DNA of 64,000 bases from Streptomyces stelliscabiei (GCF_014873495.1 NZ_JADBGF010000001.1:9920001-9984000); one strand, 5' to 3'; shown: positions 54,104 to 62,976, counted from the first letter of the stretch. A program made the numbers and translations. The notes: a model not told the origin generated them from the sequence alone.

Positions 54104-54481
54104 TCAGAACATGGTGTTGTCGTTGGCGCTTTTCTCGGGCACCTCCTGCACCACGTCCCAGTGTTCGACGATCTTCCCGTCGACAACGCGCCAGAAGTCC
54201 GCGACGGCCATGCCCCGGTCGCCGAACTTGAGATGCAGGTCGCTGTGTGTGACCACGAGGTCGCCTTCGGCGATCGCGCGCTTGATGTCCAGCCGCAGTT
54301 CGGGGAATTGACCGCGCAGCCAGTGGACGTAGCCGACGAAGGCCTCCTGGCCGTCCTGCGCCTCCGGGTTGTGCTGGCGGTAGGTCTCGCCGAGGTGGGC
54401 GGCGGCCTGCTCCGGTTGCGAGTCGTTCAACGCCTGCTCGTAGAACGCGACCACCAGTGCCTTGTTGTCTGCGGCGGGCAT
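54104..54481 (-). CDS. SnoaL-like/NTF2-fold protein
   Basis: A 125-residue protein with the SnoaL fold (VVAFYEQALNDSQPEQAAAHL, LGETYRQHNPEAQDGQEAFVG, WRVVDGKIVEHWDVVQEVPE). These are isolated cyclase-like proteins that bind small hydrophobic ligands; the reaction here is unknown. AGGAGA precedes the ATG at 54481. It converges on the GH29 terminator. Confidence 0.88.
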   Translation of the reverse strand: MPAADNKALVVAFYEQALNDSQPEQAAAHLGETYRQHNPEAQDGQEAFVGYVHWLRGQFPELRLDIKRAIAEGDLVVTHSDLHLKFGDRGMAVADFWRVVDGKIVEHWDVVQEVPEKSANDNTMF

Positions 54482-54843
54482 GGGCTCTCCTGCCTCGGGG
54501 ATACGGGAAATCGGACCGACGCGAGTCATTCACCGGCGTGGTGTCCGAGGAAGGCCGCACGTGACGACGGCATCGGCGATCGCCCTCGGTGCTGATGCTG
54601 AGGCCGGGGTCGGTGCGCGCCGAGTCCGGCATTCCCACGCGCTTCCAGAAGCCGTACGAGACGATCACTGTGTCAGCCGACCGCAGCCCCGTGGCGGGGA
54701 GCCGAGCTTCTGGACAGCGCCACACCGGGAGACCGCTCACCGAGAGCGCAGCCTGTGGTGCTCCAGGAAGCGGAGCAGGCAGGCGGCCGGTAGTGGTGGG
54801 TCATACCGACCTCGGGCGGTCCTGGCAGAGCGGCGGTGGCCTC
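54482..54843. other. Intergenic stretch
   Basis: About 360 bases between divergent genes. One minus-strand frame gives ADTVIVSYGFWKRVGMPDSA in the middle, which looks coding-like but has no clear start. No other signal was seen. Confidence 0.35.
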
Positions 54844-55299
54844 ATGAGCCTCGATGTCGGCTCGCTGGAAATCGAGTTGGTTGCCGTCGCGGGGCCGGGC
54901 AGGATCACCCGTGTGGTACTGAGATATCCCTGCGTCTGCTGCGGCCATCTGACGATGGATGAGCCGCCGGGCTCCTATCAGATCTGTCCGGTGTGCTTCT
55001 GGGAGGACGACGCCGTCCAGCTTCGCTGGCCGGGCTACTGGGGCGGTGCGAACCGGCCTTCGCTGATGGAAGCTCAGAAGAACCACCAGGCTTTCGGAGC
55101 TTGTGAGGAACGCGCCGTGGAGCACGTCCGCCCGCCCGAGGACCACGAGCCGTTGGACTCGAGTTGGCGCCCCATCGATCCCGAGCGTGACCAGTTCGAG
55201 CCGAAAGACCTGTCGCTGGCCCCATGGCCCGACGATCGAACTGCCCTGTACTGGTGGCGCTATCGGAACACCGGGTTCTGGCGTTCTGCCGGCGGATGA
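54844..55299 (+). CDS. CPCC-family cysteine-rich protein
   Basis: A 151-residue protein. YPCVCCGHLTMDEPPGSYQI followed by CPVCFWEDD provides a CxxC plus CxxC zinc-knuckle-like site typical of the CPCC family; the WGGANRPSLMEAQKNHQAFGA segment is also conserved in that family. It has no signal peptide. Function is unknown, though zinc binding is likely. Confidence 0.85.
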   Translation: MSLDVGSLEIELVAVAGPGRITRVVLRYPCVCCGHLTMDEPPGSYQICPVCFWEDDAVQLRWPGYWGGANRPSLMEAQKNHQAFGACEERAVEHVRPPEDHEPLDSSWRPIDPERDQFEPKDLSLAPWPDDRTALYWWRYRNTGFWRSAGG

Positions 55300-55398
55300 T
55301 GCCGCCACCTGGTCCGGGATCGTCTCCGTCGCAGGTGTCGTCAGCTTTCGCCGGTCGGCCCGCGAGCCTTGATCGCCGCCGACTCAGTTGATTGGCTG

Positions 55399-55571
55399 AT
55401 GGTCATGACTGACCTCGGAGCCGGCGCCTGGCCGCCTGCCCCGATCAGGACGGAGCGGCTTGTACCGCGTGAGTCCGAAGCCGGGGATCGTGCGGCGTTC
55501 GTCGAGCTGTTGGCATCGCCCGAGGTGCACACCTACCTCGGCGGGCCCGTGGCGGCACGAGGAGCTTGAAG
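55399..55571 (+). pseudogene. Truncated GNAT acetyltransferase fragment
   Basis: ATG 55399 or 55405 begins a GNAT-like N terminus (RTERLVPRESEAGDRAAFVE, LLASPEVHTYLGGP). The frame then breaks at about 55553; the next frame shows WRHEELED, as expected for the family, but the rest of the domain is missing. It joins the small ORF at 55572. Confidence 0.6.
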
Positions 55572-55829
55572 ATGACCGGCCTGTACCCGCCCGCCGTACT
55601 GTCCGACTGCGTCGTCTACCCCTCACCGGGCCCGAGCCCCCTCGACTTCCTGCCCTACGACGCGTCCGGCAAGCCTCGGCCCGGAGCCTTCCGGCTCGGG
55701 CTCTCGCCGGGACTGGCGAAGCTGGAGGGCGTGCAGCCGCTGGCCTGGGCGGTCGACCTGATGGAACGGGGCCTCAACCCGGCCCGGCACATCAAGGGCG
55801 GCGAGGCCGTCCTGAACGAGGGCGAGTAG
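55572..55829 (+). CDS. Small ORF directly upstream of the tpg pseudogene
   Basis: An 85-residue frame (MTGLYPPAVLSDCVVYPSPG, GFRLGLSPGL-type middle, MERGLNPARHIKGGEAVLNE). Its stop is three bases before the tpg ATG, the spacing expected of an operon partner. In Streptomyces tap precedes tpg, so this could be the 3' end of a damaged tap gene. I cannot recognise Tap in it, so that is an inference. It may not be functional. Confidence 0.45.
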   Translation: MTGLYPPAVLSDCVVYPSPGPSPLDFLPYDASGKPRPGAFRLGLSPGLAKLEGVQPLAWAVDLMERGLNPARHIKGGEAVLNEGE

Positions 55830-55832
55830 ACC

Positions 55833-56392
55833 ATGGCCGGAGAGATCCATGACGCGATCGAGCGCGCCGACCGGGAAGGCTTCACCCGGCAGCCACCCAG
55901 CACCTGAAGGGCCAGATCAATCACCTGCTGCGCCAGTTGGGCAGTGCCCGCGCGGTAGCGACCGAGATCGGCGTGACAGCGGACTCGGTCAACCGCTACC
56001 GCCGCGGCGCCCGCTAGCACGCCCGCCCGGACATCGCCGCGGGAATCGACGAGGCCGTCCGGCAGCGCCGGCAGCCCCAGGTCCGCAAACGCCGTCGGCG
56101 CCAGGCCGCCACCACGGGTGGCATCACCGTGGAGACCCGGGCCCGGTTCGGGTACGCCGCGCCCGTCGGGACCACTGACGACGGCCGCTTCCGCCGCCTC
56201 ACCGTCCACCTCCCACCCGCCTACGCGCAGCGCCTCTTCGACGCCCGCGCGCAGGGTGCCGGTGACCGCCGACTGCGCGGAATCGTCGCCGAGGGGCTCA
56301 AGGACATCTACTTCCAGGACGGCGGAAGCCGCGCCACGGGACTCTCGGACGTGGAGATCAACGACATCGACCATCTTGATCTCGATTACTGA
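55833..56392 (+). pseudogene. tpg: Telomere terminal-protein gene tpg, frameshifted and with an in-frame stop
   Basis: Begins MAGEIHDAIERADREGFTRQ and stops at TGA 55905. A one-base loss near 55900 moves the reading into the next frame, which gives KGQINHLLRQLGSARAVATE, then TAG at 56015-56017 in place of an expected Lys, then ARPDIAAGIDEAVRQRRQPQ, TTGGITVETRARFGYAAPVG, LTVHLPPAYAQRLFDAR, AEGLKDIYFQDGGSRATG and INDIDHLDLDY to TGA 56392. The parts together match the Tpg protein family, about 186 residues, which primes end patching of linear Streptomyces replicons. Two lesions make it a pseudogene; GTG 56129 could still start an 87-residue C-terminal piece. Confidence 0.85.
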
Positions 56393-56631
56393 AAGGATCA
56401 CCCGTTCACGGATCACGTCTCCTGTGTGCCGTGCTTCAGCGAGAACTCCCCGTGGTGCAGGAGCGATTGCTCGGCACTGAAGTGAAGCTCCTGAGCGACC
56501 GGCTGCAACACGCCGCCCGGAAGAGGGATTTCGTCCTCACGCGGGCACCTGAAGCACAGTACATCCATGTGTCCTGCCTCACTATCGAGGCCGCTGGGCA
56601 ACCCTTCCGCCGCTGCAATCTTCTCCTTGGG
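56393..56631. other. Intergenic stretch
   Basis: About 240 bases between the tpg remnant and the deacetylase. The frame of the deacetylase is open further upstream but carries no family-like sequence. No hairpin was found. Confidence 0.4.
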
Positions 56632-57411
56632 ATGAAGATCCTGAAAAGGCGGCTTCGATTACTCATACCCCTGACCCTGGCCGCGGTGGCGGCCGTGACC
56701 TTGACCGTCGTCCTGGTCATCCAGGCGAACAAGTTGGAGACACTCTCCCCGCGCGAGGAACGTGACCAAGCGGCCGCATCCGGACCAGGCGCGTTACCTG
56801 GACAGGTGGACTGCCGGAAAGCCAAGTGCATCGCGCTCACCTTCGACGGCAATCCGGGCGAACCCACCGGCCGACTGCTGGACCTTCTGAAGGAGTACAA
56901 GGCGCCGTCGACGTTCTTCCTCGAAGGCCGACGCATCCACACGTTCCCGCACGTGGTGCGGCGGATCGCCAAGGAGGGCCACGAGATCGGGAACCACACC
57001 TGGACGCACGCAGTGCTGACCGACGTCTCCGATACGCAGATCCGCGACGAGCTGCGCCGCACCGCACGGGCCATCTCCAGCATCACCGGCAGCGAGCCGA
57101 CGCTGATGCGCCCGCCCCAGGGCCGCACCGACGACCGCGTCTCCCGGATTTCGAAGGACATGGGGATGGCGCAGGTGCTGTGGACCGTGACCGCGAAGGA
57201 CTACGAGACGGACGACACCGCGCTGATCACCAAGCGCGTACTCGCGGGCGCCGACCGCGACGGAATCATCCTGCTCCACCCGCTGCACAAGGGCACCATG
57301 CCGGCCATGCCTTCCGTCCTGAAGGCGCTCAGCAGTCAGGGCTACACCCTCGTGACCGTCTCCCAACTGCTCGCCCCGGCCGAGGCCGAGCCCGGCGAGA
57401 TCTACAAGTGA
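56632..57411 (+). CDS. Polysaccharide deacetylase (NodB homology) with altered metal motifs
   Basis: A 259-residue membrane-anchored protein. A basic start and a single helix near 8-30 (LLIPLTLAAVAAVTLTVVLV) would tether it outside. NodB motifs: motif 1 reads LTFDGNPG instead of TFDDGPG, so the metal-binding second Asp is Gly; motif 2 GHEIGNHTWTH keeps both His; motif 3 is RPPQGRTD; and motif 5 reads LLHPLHKGT in place of LHD. Loss of the Asp suggests weak or no deacetylase activity. It could be a regulatory or diverged enzyme. Confidence 0.82.
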   Translation: MKILKRRLRLLIPLTLAAVAAVTLTVVLVIQANKLETLSPREERDQAAASGPGALPGQVDCRKAKCIALTFDGNPGEPTGRLLDLLKEYKAPSTFFLEGRRIHTFPHVVRRIAKEGHEIGNHTWTHAVLTDVSDTQIRDELRRTARAISSITGSEPTLMRPPQGRTDDRVSRISKDMGMAQVLWTVTAKDYETDDTALITKRVLAGADRDGIILLHPLHKGTMPAMPSVLKALSSQGYTLVTVSQLLAPAEAEPGEIYK

Positions 57412-57478
57412 CGGACTGACTCTCGCGGCAGGCACTGCTGGAGAGCACGTGGCGGCACCTGCCGCGACCGGGGCAGTG

Positions 57479-57508
57479 CGACCGCGACCGCGACCGCGAC
57501 CGCGACAG
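57479..57508. repeat. Hexanucleotide tandem repeat (CGACCG)
   Basis: CGACCG is repeated about four and a half times between the deacetylase and the convergent SpoIIE-type gene. It is short and has no clear role. Confidence 0.7.
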
Positions 57509-57525
57509 TGCGGCTGCGGCTCAGG

Positions 57526-59955
57526 CTAGGGGAGGGCCTGCGCGCACCAGATGGTCTTGCCGTCGGTCGTGTGCCGGGTGCCCCATCCCTGGGTGAGCTG
57601 GGCGACGAGCAACAGACCCCGGCCGCCCTCGTCGAAGGCGCGGGCCCGGCGCAGGTGCGGAGCCGAGGTGTTGGCGTCGGAGACCTCGCAGATCAGGGAG
57701 GCGTCGCGAATCAGTCGCAGCCTGATCGGCGGCTGACCGTACCGGATGGCGTTGGTGACCAGCTCGCTGACGACCAGTTCGGTGACGAAGGCCGTCTCCT
57801 CCAGCCCCCAGGCCTCCACCTGGTCGACGGCGAACTTTCTGGCGTGCGGCACCTGCGCGGTGTCCGGCTCGACGTCCCAGTCGGCGACGTGCTCGGGATC
57901 CAGCGCGTGAGTGCGAGCGAGCAGCAGAGCGGCATCGTCGGTGCGGCTCGCGGAGAGCATGGCGTCCATCGCCGTGTCGCACACGGCCTGCAGCGACGTG
58001 ACCGAGTGGGTGACCATCTGCTGCAGTTCGGCGACCCCCTCGTCGACGTCCCGGTCGCGGCTTGTCACCAGCCCGTCGGTGTACAGGGCGAGCAGGCTGC
58101 CCTTGGGCAGCTGGAGCTCGGTGGCCTCGAAGGGCAGCCCACCGATGCCGAGCGGCGGTCCCGGCTGTGCGGCCACCGGGACCCGGGCGCCGTCCGGGGA
58201 GATGATCAACGGCAGGGGATGGCCGGCGCTCGCCAGCGTGAAGCGCCGGGAGACCGGGTCGTAGACGGTGTACAGGCAGGTGGCCCCGGTCTCGCCGGTC
58301 GGCTGGAAGTGGCCGGTGGGCTGATGGTCGCTGGCGAGGTGGAGGACCAGGTCGTCCAGGTGGGTCAGCAGCTCGTCCGGCGGCAGGTCGACGTCTGCGA
58401 GAGTGCGTACGGCCGTGCGCAGTCGGCCCATGCTGGCGGAGGCGTGCAGGCCGTGACCGACGACATCGCCGACGACGAGGGCGACACGGGCACCGGACAG
58501 CGGAATCACGTCGAACCAGTCACCGCCCACTTCCGCACCGGTCCCGCCTGGCAAGTAGCGGGATGCCACGTCGAGTGCCTCCTGCTTCGGCAGCCCCTGC
58601 GGCAGCAGACTGCGTTGCAAGGTCAACGCGGTCGTGCGCTCGCGCGAGTACCGGCGGGCGTTGTCGATGGCCACGGCTGCCTTGGCGGTCAGCTCTTCGG
58701 CGAGGATCAGGTCGTCCGCCGTGAAGGCCTCCGGCCGGTCCAGACGGCAGAAGGCCACGACACCGAGCAGCACACCGCGTGCCCGGAGCGGCACGGTGAT
58801 CCGGCCGGTCAGTCCGTCCGCGCCGAGGGATTCGTCGATCACCGGGTTGCCTGGTGGCCAGTGGGCCGGGTCGGCGGCGAGTCCGGGCCCGAAGGCCCAC
58901 TCGCCGCCCTGGCCGGGCTCAGCGGCAAGTTCGACCGTGGACGTGCCGGTGCCCAGGCAGCGGGCGGCGGCGGAACCGGGAACATGCGTGACGGATCGCC
59001 CCGGTGCCCGGTCGGTGTTCTCCTGCGCGCTGTGCTGGGCGGCACGGCTGAGCCTGATCGTCTCGCCGGGGACGAACGCCGACACCGCGGGTGGTTCCTC
59101 CCCGTGCAGCACCTCGTCGAAGAGATCCACGCTGACGAGGTCGACGAATCCCGGCACCGGGGCCCTGGCCAGCTCTTGGGCGGTGCCGATCACGTCGAGT
59201 GTCCGGCCGATACCGCCGCCGGCCTCGTTGAGGATGAGCAGCCGCTGCCGGGCCCAGTACTCGGCACTCATGTCGAATCCCCAGTTGGCGACCGCGCGGA
59301 CCCTGCCCTCGCCGTCTCGGACGGGCCAGATGCTGGTGGCCCAGGCATTGGCGTAGTCACTTCCGCGAGGGCGGAAGACGGTGATCAGACGCGCGGGCTC
59401 GCCGGTCCTCGCCACCTCGGAGAGCTTGTCCGTGTAGGGCTTGTCGTCCCTCTCGGGAAACAGCGTGCGGTCGAATTCGGGCAGCACCTCGCGGTACTTC
59501 CTCCCAAGCACTTGCTCCTCGGAGTGCGCTATCACCCGGCCCGAGGAGGCGTTGATCCACAAGAACCGCAGCTCAGGGTCGTAGACGCCCAGAGCGAAGG
59601 GGCACTGCTCGAAGGCCCGGTCGGCGATCACCGGACGGCGTGCCCAACGCTGGAAGGTCACCACGTGGCCCGGTGCCCGCCCGTCGCGGCCGAACAGCGG
59701 TTGAGCGGCCACCACGGCGTCCACTGTGGAGCCGTCCCGATGGCGCAGGGGAAGGAACTCCGAGGGGCCGGCGCCGTAGCCCGCGGGGAAGCCGGGCGGC
59801 GGATCGACCAGGAGGTCGGCCACCGGGCGGCCGACGGTGTCCTCGGCCGTCCAGCCCAGCAGCTGTCGGCCCCCTTCGTTCCAGCCACTCACCGTGCCGT
59901 CCGGGTCCACCACGGCAACGGCAGTGGGAGCGTCTTTCTTGTCGGCCATCTCCAC
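57526..59955 (-). CDS. PAS-GAF-SpoIIE phosphatase-HATPase signalling protein
   Basis: An 809-residue cytosolic protein. The order is PAS (AVAVVDPDGTVSGWNEGGRQ, about 12-100), a second PAS (YDPELRFLWINASS), a GAF-like domain with FGPGLAADPAHWPPGN and AKAAVAIDNARRYSRERTTA, the SpoIIE PP2C phosphatase (GGDWFDVIPL, LVVGDVVGHGLHAS, ALYTDGLV, RTDDAALLLAR), and a C-terminal RsbW-like ATPase (VSELVTNAIRYGQPP, DEGGRGLLLV). Such proteins control anti-anti-sigma factors by dephosphorylation. GTG 59955 has GGAGG eight bases upstream. No anti-sigma partner is adjacent. Confidence 0.92.
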   Translation of the reverse strand: MEMADKKDAPTAVAVVDPDGTVSGWNEGGRQLLGWTAEDTVGRPVADLLVDPPPGFPAGYGAGPSEFLPLRHRDGSTVDAVVAAQPLFGRDGRAPGHVVTFQRWARRPVIADRAFEQCPFALGVYDPELRFLWINASSGRVIAHSEEQVLGRKYREVLPEFDRTLFPERDDKPYTDKLSEVARTGEPARLITVFRPRGSDYANAWATSIWPVRDGEGRVRAVANWGFDMSAEYWARQRLLILNEAGGGIGRTLDVIGTAQELARAPVPGFVDLVSVDLFDEVLHGEEPPAVSAFVPGETIRLSRAAQHSAQENTDRAPGRSVTHVPGSAAARCLGTGTSTVELAAEPGQGGEWAFGPGLAADPAHWPPGNPVIDESLGADGLTGRITVPLRARGVLLGVVAFCRLDRPEAFTADDLILAEELTAKAAVAIDNARRYSRERTTALTLQRSLLPQGLPKQEALDVASRYLPGGTGAEVGGDWFDVIPLSGARVALVVGDVVGHGLHASASMGRLRTAVRTLADVDLPPDELLTHLDDLVLHLASDHQPTGHFQPTGETGATCLYTVYDPVSRRFTLASAGHPLPLIISPDGARVPVAAQPGPPLGIGGLPFEATELQLPKGSLLALYTDGLVTSRDRDVDEGVAELQQMVTHSVTSLQAVCDTAMDAMLSASRTDDAALLLARTHALDPEHVADWDVEPDTAQVPHARKFAVDQVEAWGLEETAFVTELVVSELVTNAIRYGQPPIRLRLIRDASLICEVSDANTSAPHLRRARAFDEGGRGLLLVAQLTQGWGTRHTTDGKTIWCAQALP

Positions 59956-60116
59956 GCGCCACGCCTCCGTCCGGACAGCCGTGCCCGTCAGGGCTGGTCG
60001 CCAGCGGCTGATTCCACACTAGAGCGGCTCGCGGGCTACGGCCTCCGGGGCTGGAGCCGGACGACATGCGCCGCGGGACGGGAGCACGGTGAGGCGCGCA
60101 CGCCCGAGCCTGCCTT

Positions 60117-60484
60117 TCAGGGGTATGGGTGGGGCGTGTGGGCCTGTCGGCGGTGGGCGTAGCCGCTGGTGTGCTGTTCGGCCCGTTCTGCGGGTGTTGC
60201 GGTGCGGCGGTGGCGCCGCGAGCGAGGTCGGTCAGGAGGTACTGCACCGTCGGAGAGCCGCTGGGGTGCACGGTGCGGGTGATCAGTCCACCGGCTTCGA
60301 GGTCGCGGAGGGTCTGCGCGAGCATCTTGTCGCTGTCGCTGTCGCTGCCGGCCCGCCGGCGCAGCTCGGACCAGCGTTGCGGGCCGTCGATGAGGTGGAC
60401 CAGGACCAGGGTGGCCCACCGGGCGGTGACCAGGTCGAACAGCTTCCTGCTGGGGCAGGCGGGATCTCGGACGTCGCCTCGCAT
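60117..60484 (-). pseudogene. HxlR-family regulator, probably frameshifted near its end
   Basis: The frame from ATG 60484 gives a clear HxlR winged helix (CPSRKLFDLVTARWATLVLV, SELRRRAGSDSDSDKMLAQT, DLEAGGLITRTVHPSGSPTV, QYLLTDLARG). Past residue 95 it runs without a stop far into the SpoIIE gene as low-complexity sequence. Another frame gives a family-like end, AERAEQHTSGYAHRRQA, stopping at 60117. One indel near 60190-60230 would restore a normal-length protein. It could be an error or real decay. Confidence 0.6.
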
Positions 60485-60572
60485 GCTTTCCCGCAAGCGC
60501 TCACCTCACCTCACCTCAAGCCATGTACTTCCCGACAGAAAGCAGCTCGGTCAGAGTCACCCCTGATCGACG

Positions 60573-60830
60573 GTGCTCGGCGGCCCCACCGCGCTGATCC
60601 GCCTGGGCGGCTGGACGCTGCTGACCGACCCGACCTTCGACGCCGCCGGCACCGAGTACCAGGACGGCCCGGTCCGACCGCGCAAGACCGCCGACCCGGC
60701 GTTGATGCCCGAGCGACCGCCCTCTCTCGACGCCGTCCTGATCAGCCACACCCAGCACCGGGACAACCTCGACACCACCGGACGTACGGTGGCCTCCGGT
60801 GCCCCGAACGTGCTCACCACCGTCGCCGGT
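60573..60830 (+). pseudogene. N-terminal fragment of an MBL-fold hydrolase
   Basis: LGGPTALIRLGGWTLLTDPTF and PPSLDAVLISHTQHRDNLDT match the first third of UlaG-type metallo-beta-lactamase-fold proteins. The usual HxHxDxLD reads HTQHRDNLD, so one metal-ligand His is changed. The protein ends at about 60830, where transposase sequence begins. It is a truncated fragment. Confidence 0.65.
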
Positions 60831-60835
60831 GCTTC

Positions 60836-61675
60836 CAGGCCGAGGTCAAACGCGACCTCAAGCGCGTCGCCCGGCCGGACATGGCGGTCGGTATCGACCT
60901 CGGGGTGAAGACCCTCGCGGTCATGGCCGACAGCACCGGCGAGATCCGCACCGCGCCCGGTCCCGGCCACTACGACGCCGCGCGCAGGCAACTGCGCCGC
61001 GCCTCCCGCGTCGTGTCCCGCCGCCAGGGTCCCGACCGGCGCACCGGACAGCAGCCCTCCCGCCGCTGGGAGAAGGCCAACGCCGCCCGCAACAAGGTCC
61101 GCCACCGGGTCGCGAACCTCCGCGAAGACGCCCTGCACAAGCTCACCACCGCCGTTGCGGCCGAGTACGGCACCGTCGTGATCGAAGACCTCAACGTCGC
61201 CGGCATGTTGAAGAACCGGCGCCTGGCCCGCCGCATCGCCGACACCGGATTCGGCGAGATCCGCCGCCAGCTCGACTACAAGAACCGCCGGCGCCACGCC
61301 ACCCGCACCATCGTGGCGAGCCGCTGGTACCCCTCTTCCAAGACCAGTTCCGGGTGCGGCGCGGTGAAAGCCACGCTGCCGCTGCACGTCCGGACCTACG
61401 CATGCGACGCCTGCGGCCTGGTCATCGACCGGGACGACAACGCCGCACTCAACCTCGCCGCCCTCGTGGCGGCCTGTGTGACTGGTACCGAAGTGGCCGG
61501 AGACCAGGACACCGCCCCGGCGGTGTCGAAGCCTCGTGGAGCCGACCAGAAGACCCGCGCCACCCGCACCCGCCGCAAGGCGAGTGCGGGGCGGGCAGGT
61601 GGCGCAACCCTGCCGCAGCAGCGGCAGGAGGAAGCGAGAGACCGTACTCAAGCCGAGCCCCTGAAGCTCTGGTGA
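60836..61675 (+). mobile_element. tnpB: N-terminally truncated TnpB of an IS200/IS605-family element
   Basis: From about 60836 the frame gives FQAEVKRDLKRVARPDMAVG, then the RuvC-I motif GIDLGVKTLAV, RuvC-II VIEDLNVAGM (Glu102 counting from ATG 60881) and RuvC-III DRDDNAA near 183-189. Between the last two is a zinc finger with Cys159, 175 and 178, but the first Cys is Ser156 (KTSSGCG in place of KTCSGCG). About 170 N-terminal residues are missing. Intact TnpB is an RNA-guided nuclease; this one lacks the guide-RNA-binding part and is not expected to work. No tnpA is present. Confidence 0.8.
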
Positions 61676-61686
61676 TGTGGCGGACC

Positions 61687-61735
61687 TTCCGGGCCGAAAT
61701 GCCCGGAATGCTGAGACCTGACTACGGACTCAGCA
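61687..61735. repeat. Two adjacent hairpins after tnpB, probable element right end
   Basis: TTCCGGG/CCCGGAA (61687-61693 with 61702-61708) and TGCTGAG/CTCAGCA (61709-61715 with 61729-61735) lie 12 bases after the tnpB stop. IS200/IS605 elements end in such hairpins and their omega-RNA overlaps this zone. A transcription terminator is the alternative. Confidence 0.55.
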
Positions 61736-61846
61736 ACGGTTGCTCGTCCGCCTCGACCGAAGGCGCCCCACAACCGAGGTGTTCTCACCCCTTCTCACCA
61801 GAAAATGAGGTGCTGGGATCCGGAGCATTTCCCTACCCTCGTCCCC

Positions 61847-62434
61847 ATGCACCACGAATCCTCCCTGCTGAACGTCATTGATGTGGAAGCCACTTGCTGG
61901 GACGGACAGCCGCCGCCCGGCTCCGTGAACGAGATCATCGAGATCGGTCTCTCCGTCGTGGACGTGTCGGCCGGGCGCCGGGTGTCCCGGCACCGTGTCC
62001 TGGTTCGCCCTGTCCGGTCGACGGTGAGTGACTTCTGCACTGAACTGACAGGTCTCACGCAAGCCGAGGTGGACCGTGGCGTCACCTTCGCCGAGGCATG
62101 CCGGATCCTCGTCGAGGAGTACGAGGCGGGGGAGCGCCCCTGGGCGAGCTGGGGAGAGTACGACCGGCGGCAATTCGCTCGGCAGAGTCAGGCCGACGGG
62201 GTGGCGTACCCGTTCGGCTATCCGACGGAGCGCACCCACACCAATGCCAAGGCCGTGTTCACCGCGGCGTACGGGTTGGGCAGGAAACCCGGCATGGCCC
62301 AGGCCCTACGGATCGCCGGACTGCCGCTCGAGGGACGCCATCACCGCGGTGAGGACGACGCGTGGAACATCGCCGCACTCGTCCTCGACCTGCTGGACCG
62401 TGGGGCATGGCCGGTCAGGGCCACAGCCGCATAG
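61847..62434 (+). CDS. DEDDh 3'-5' exonuclease
   Basis: A 195-residue nuclease of the ERI-1-like group. Exo motifs: Exo I IDVEATCWD (Asp and Glu near 11-13), Exo II in WASWGEYDRRQFARQ, and Exo III HRGEDDAWNIA with the DEDDh His and last Asp. The LTGLTQAEVDRGVTFAEA segment also fits. ERI-1-type enzymes trim structured RNA or DNA 3' ends. It follows the IS200/IS605 remnant by about 110 bases and seems intact. Confidence 0.87.
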   Translation: MHHESSLLNVIDVEATCWDGQPPPGSVNEIIEIGLSVVDVSAGRRVSRHRVLVRPVRSTVSDFCTELTGLTQAEVDRGVTFAEACRILVEEYEAGERPWASWGEYDRRQFARQSQADGVAYPFGYPTERTHTNAKAVFTAAYGLGRKPGMAQALRIAGLPLEGRHHRGEDDAWNIAALVLDLLDRGAWPVRATAA

Positions 62435-62523
62435 GACCGCACGGGTTGTCCGGCTGCGCCACTTCGCAGGCGGGGATCAGTGACCAGTATCGCATCCGTG
62501 CCACGATCACCCGCCCGCCTGGA

Positions 62524-62976
62524 TCATCCCACCGTGAAATCGGCTGCCTTGGTGTCCAGCGTCGTGTCGCCGTTCTCGGCGGTGGCCAGGACAGCCACGT
62601 GCCACCGGCCCTGAGGGGATCCCTCGGCATCGGCGCGGGTGACAGTGAGCTTGTAGGTGCACCGCTCGGTGTCCCCGCCCGAAGGCTCGCACACGGCCCG
62701 CTCGGCGGCGGCCATGTCCTTCGCGGTCAGTCCCTTCTTCGCGAAGGACGAGTTCGCCGGCCATGCCAGCACCTTCACACTCTTGACGTCGGAGGACGCC
62801 GTGACGACAGTGGTGAAGGTCAACGAGCCGACGCGGTCGCCGTCGGGAGCGGTGTAGCGGGCCTTGCTGTGCTCCAGCGCCGGAGGTTGGCCCCCGGCGT
62901 AGGCGAGGGAGAAAGCGCCGGCCCCGGCGAGGACGACGACACCGGCGGTCACGGACAAGGCGATACGACGCGACAT
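62524..62976 (-). CDS. DUF5707-like secreted protein
   Basis: A 150-residue protein with a signal peptide (LSVTAGVVVLAGAGAFSLAYA) and a small beta-rich mature domain with two Cys. The KARYTAPDGDRVGSLTF and SVKVLAWPANSSFAKKGLTA segments match my recollection of DUF5707, a Streptomyces family of unknown function. Its start at 62976 has no very strong ribosome site. It converges with the exonuclease gene. Confidence 0.78.
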   Translation of the reverse strand: MSRRIALSVTAGVVVLAGAGAFSLAYAGGQPPALEHSKARYTAPDGDRVGSLTFTTVVTASSDVKSVKVLAWPANSSFAKKGLTAKDMAAAERAVCEPSGGDTERCTYKLTVTRADAEGSPQGRWHVAVLATAENGDTTLDTKAADFTVG

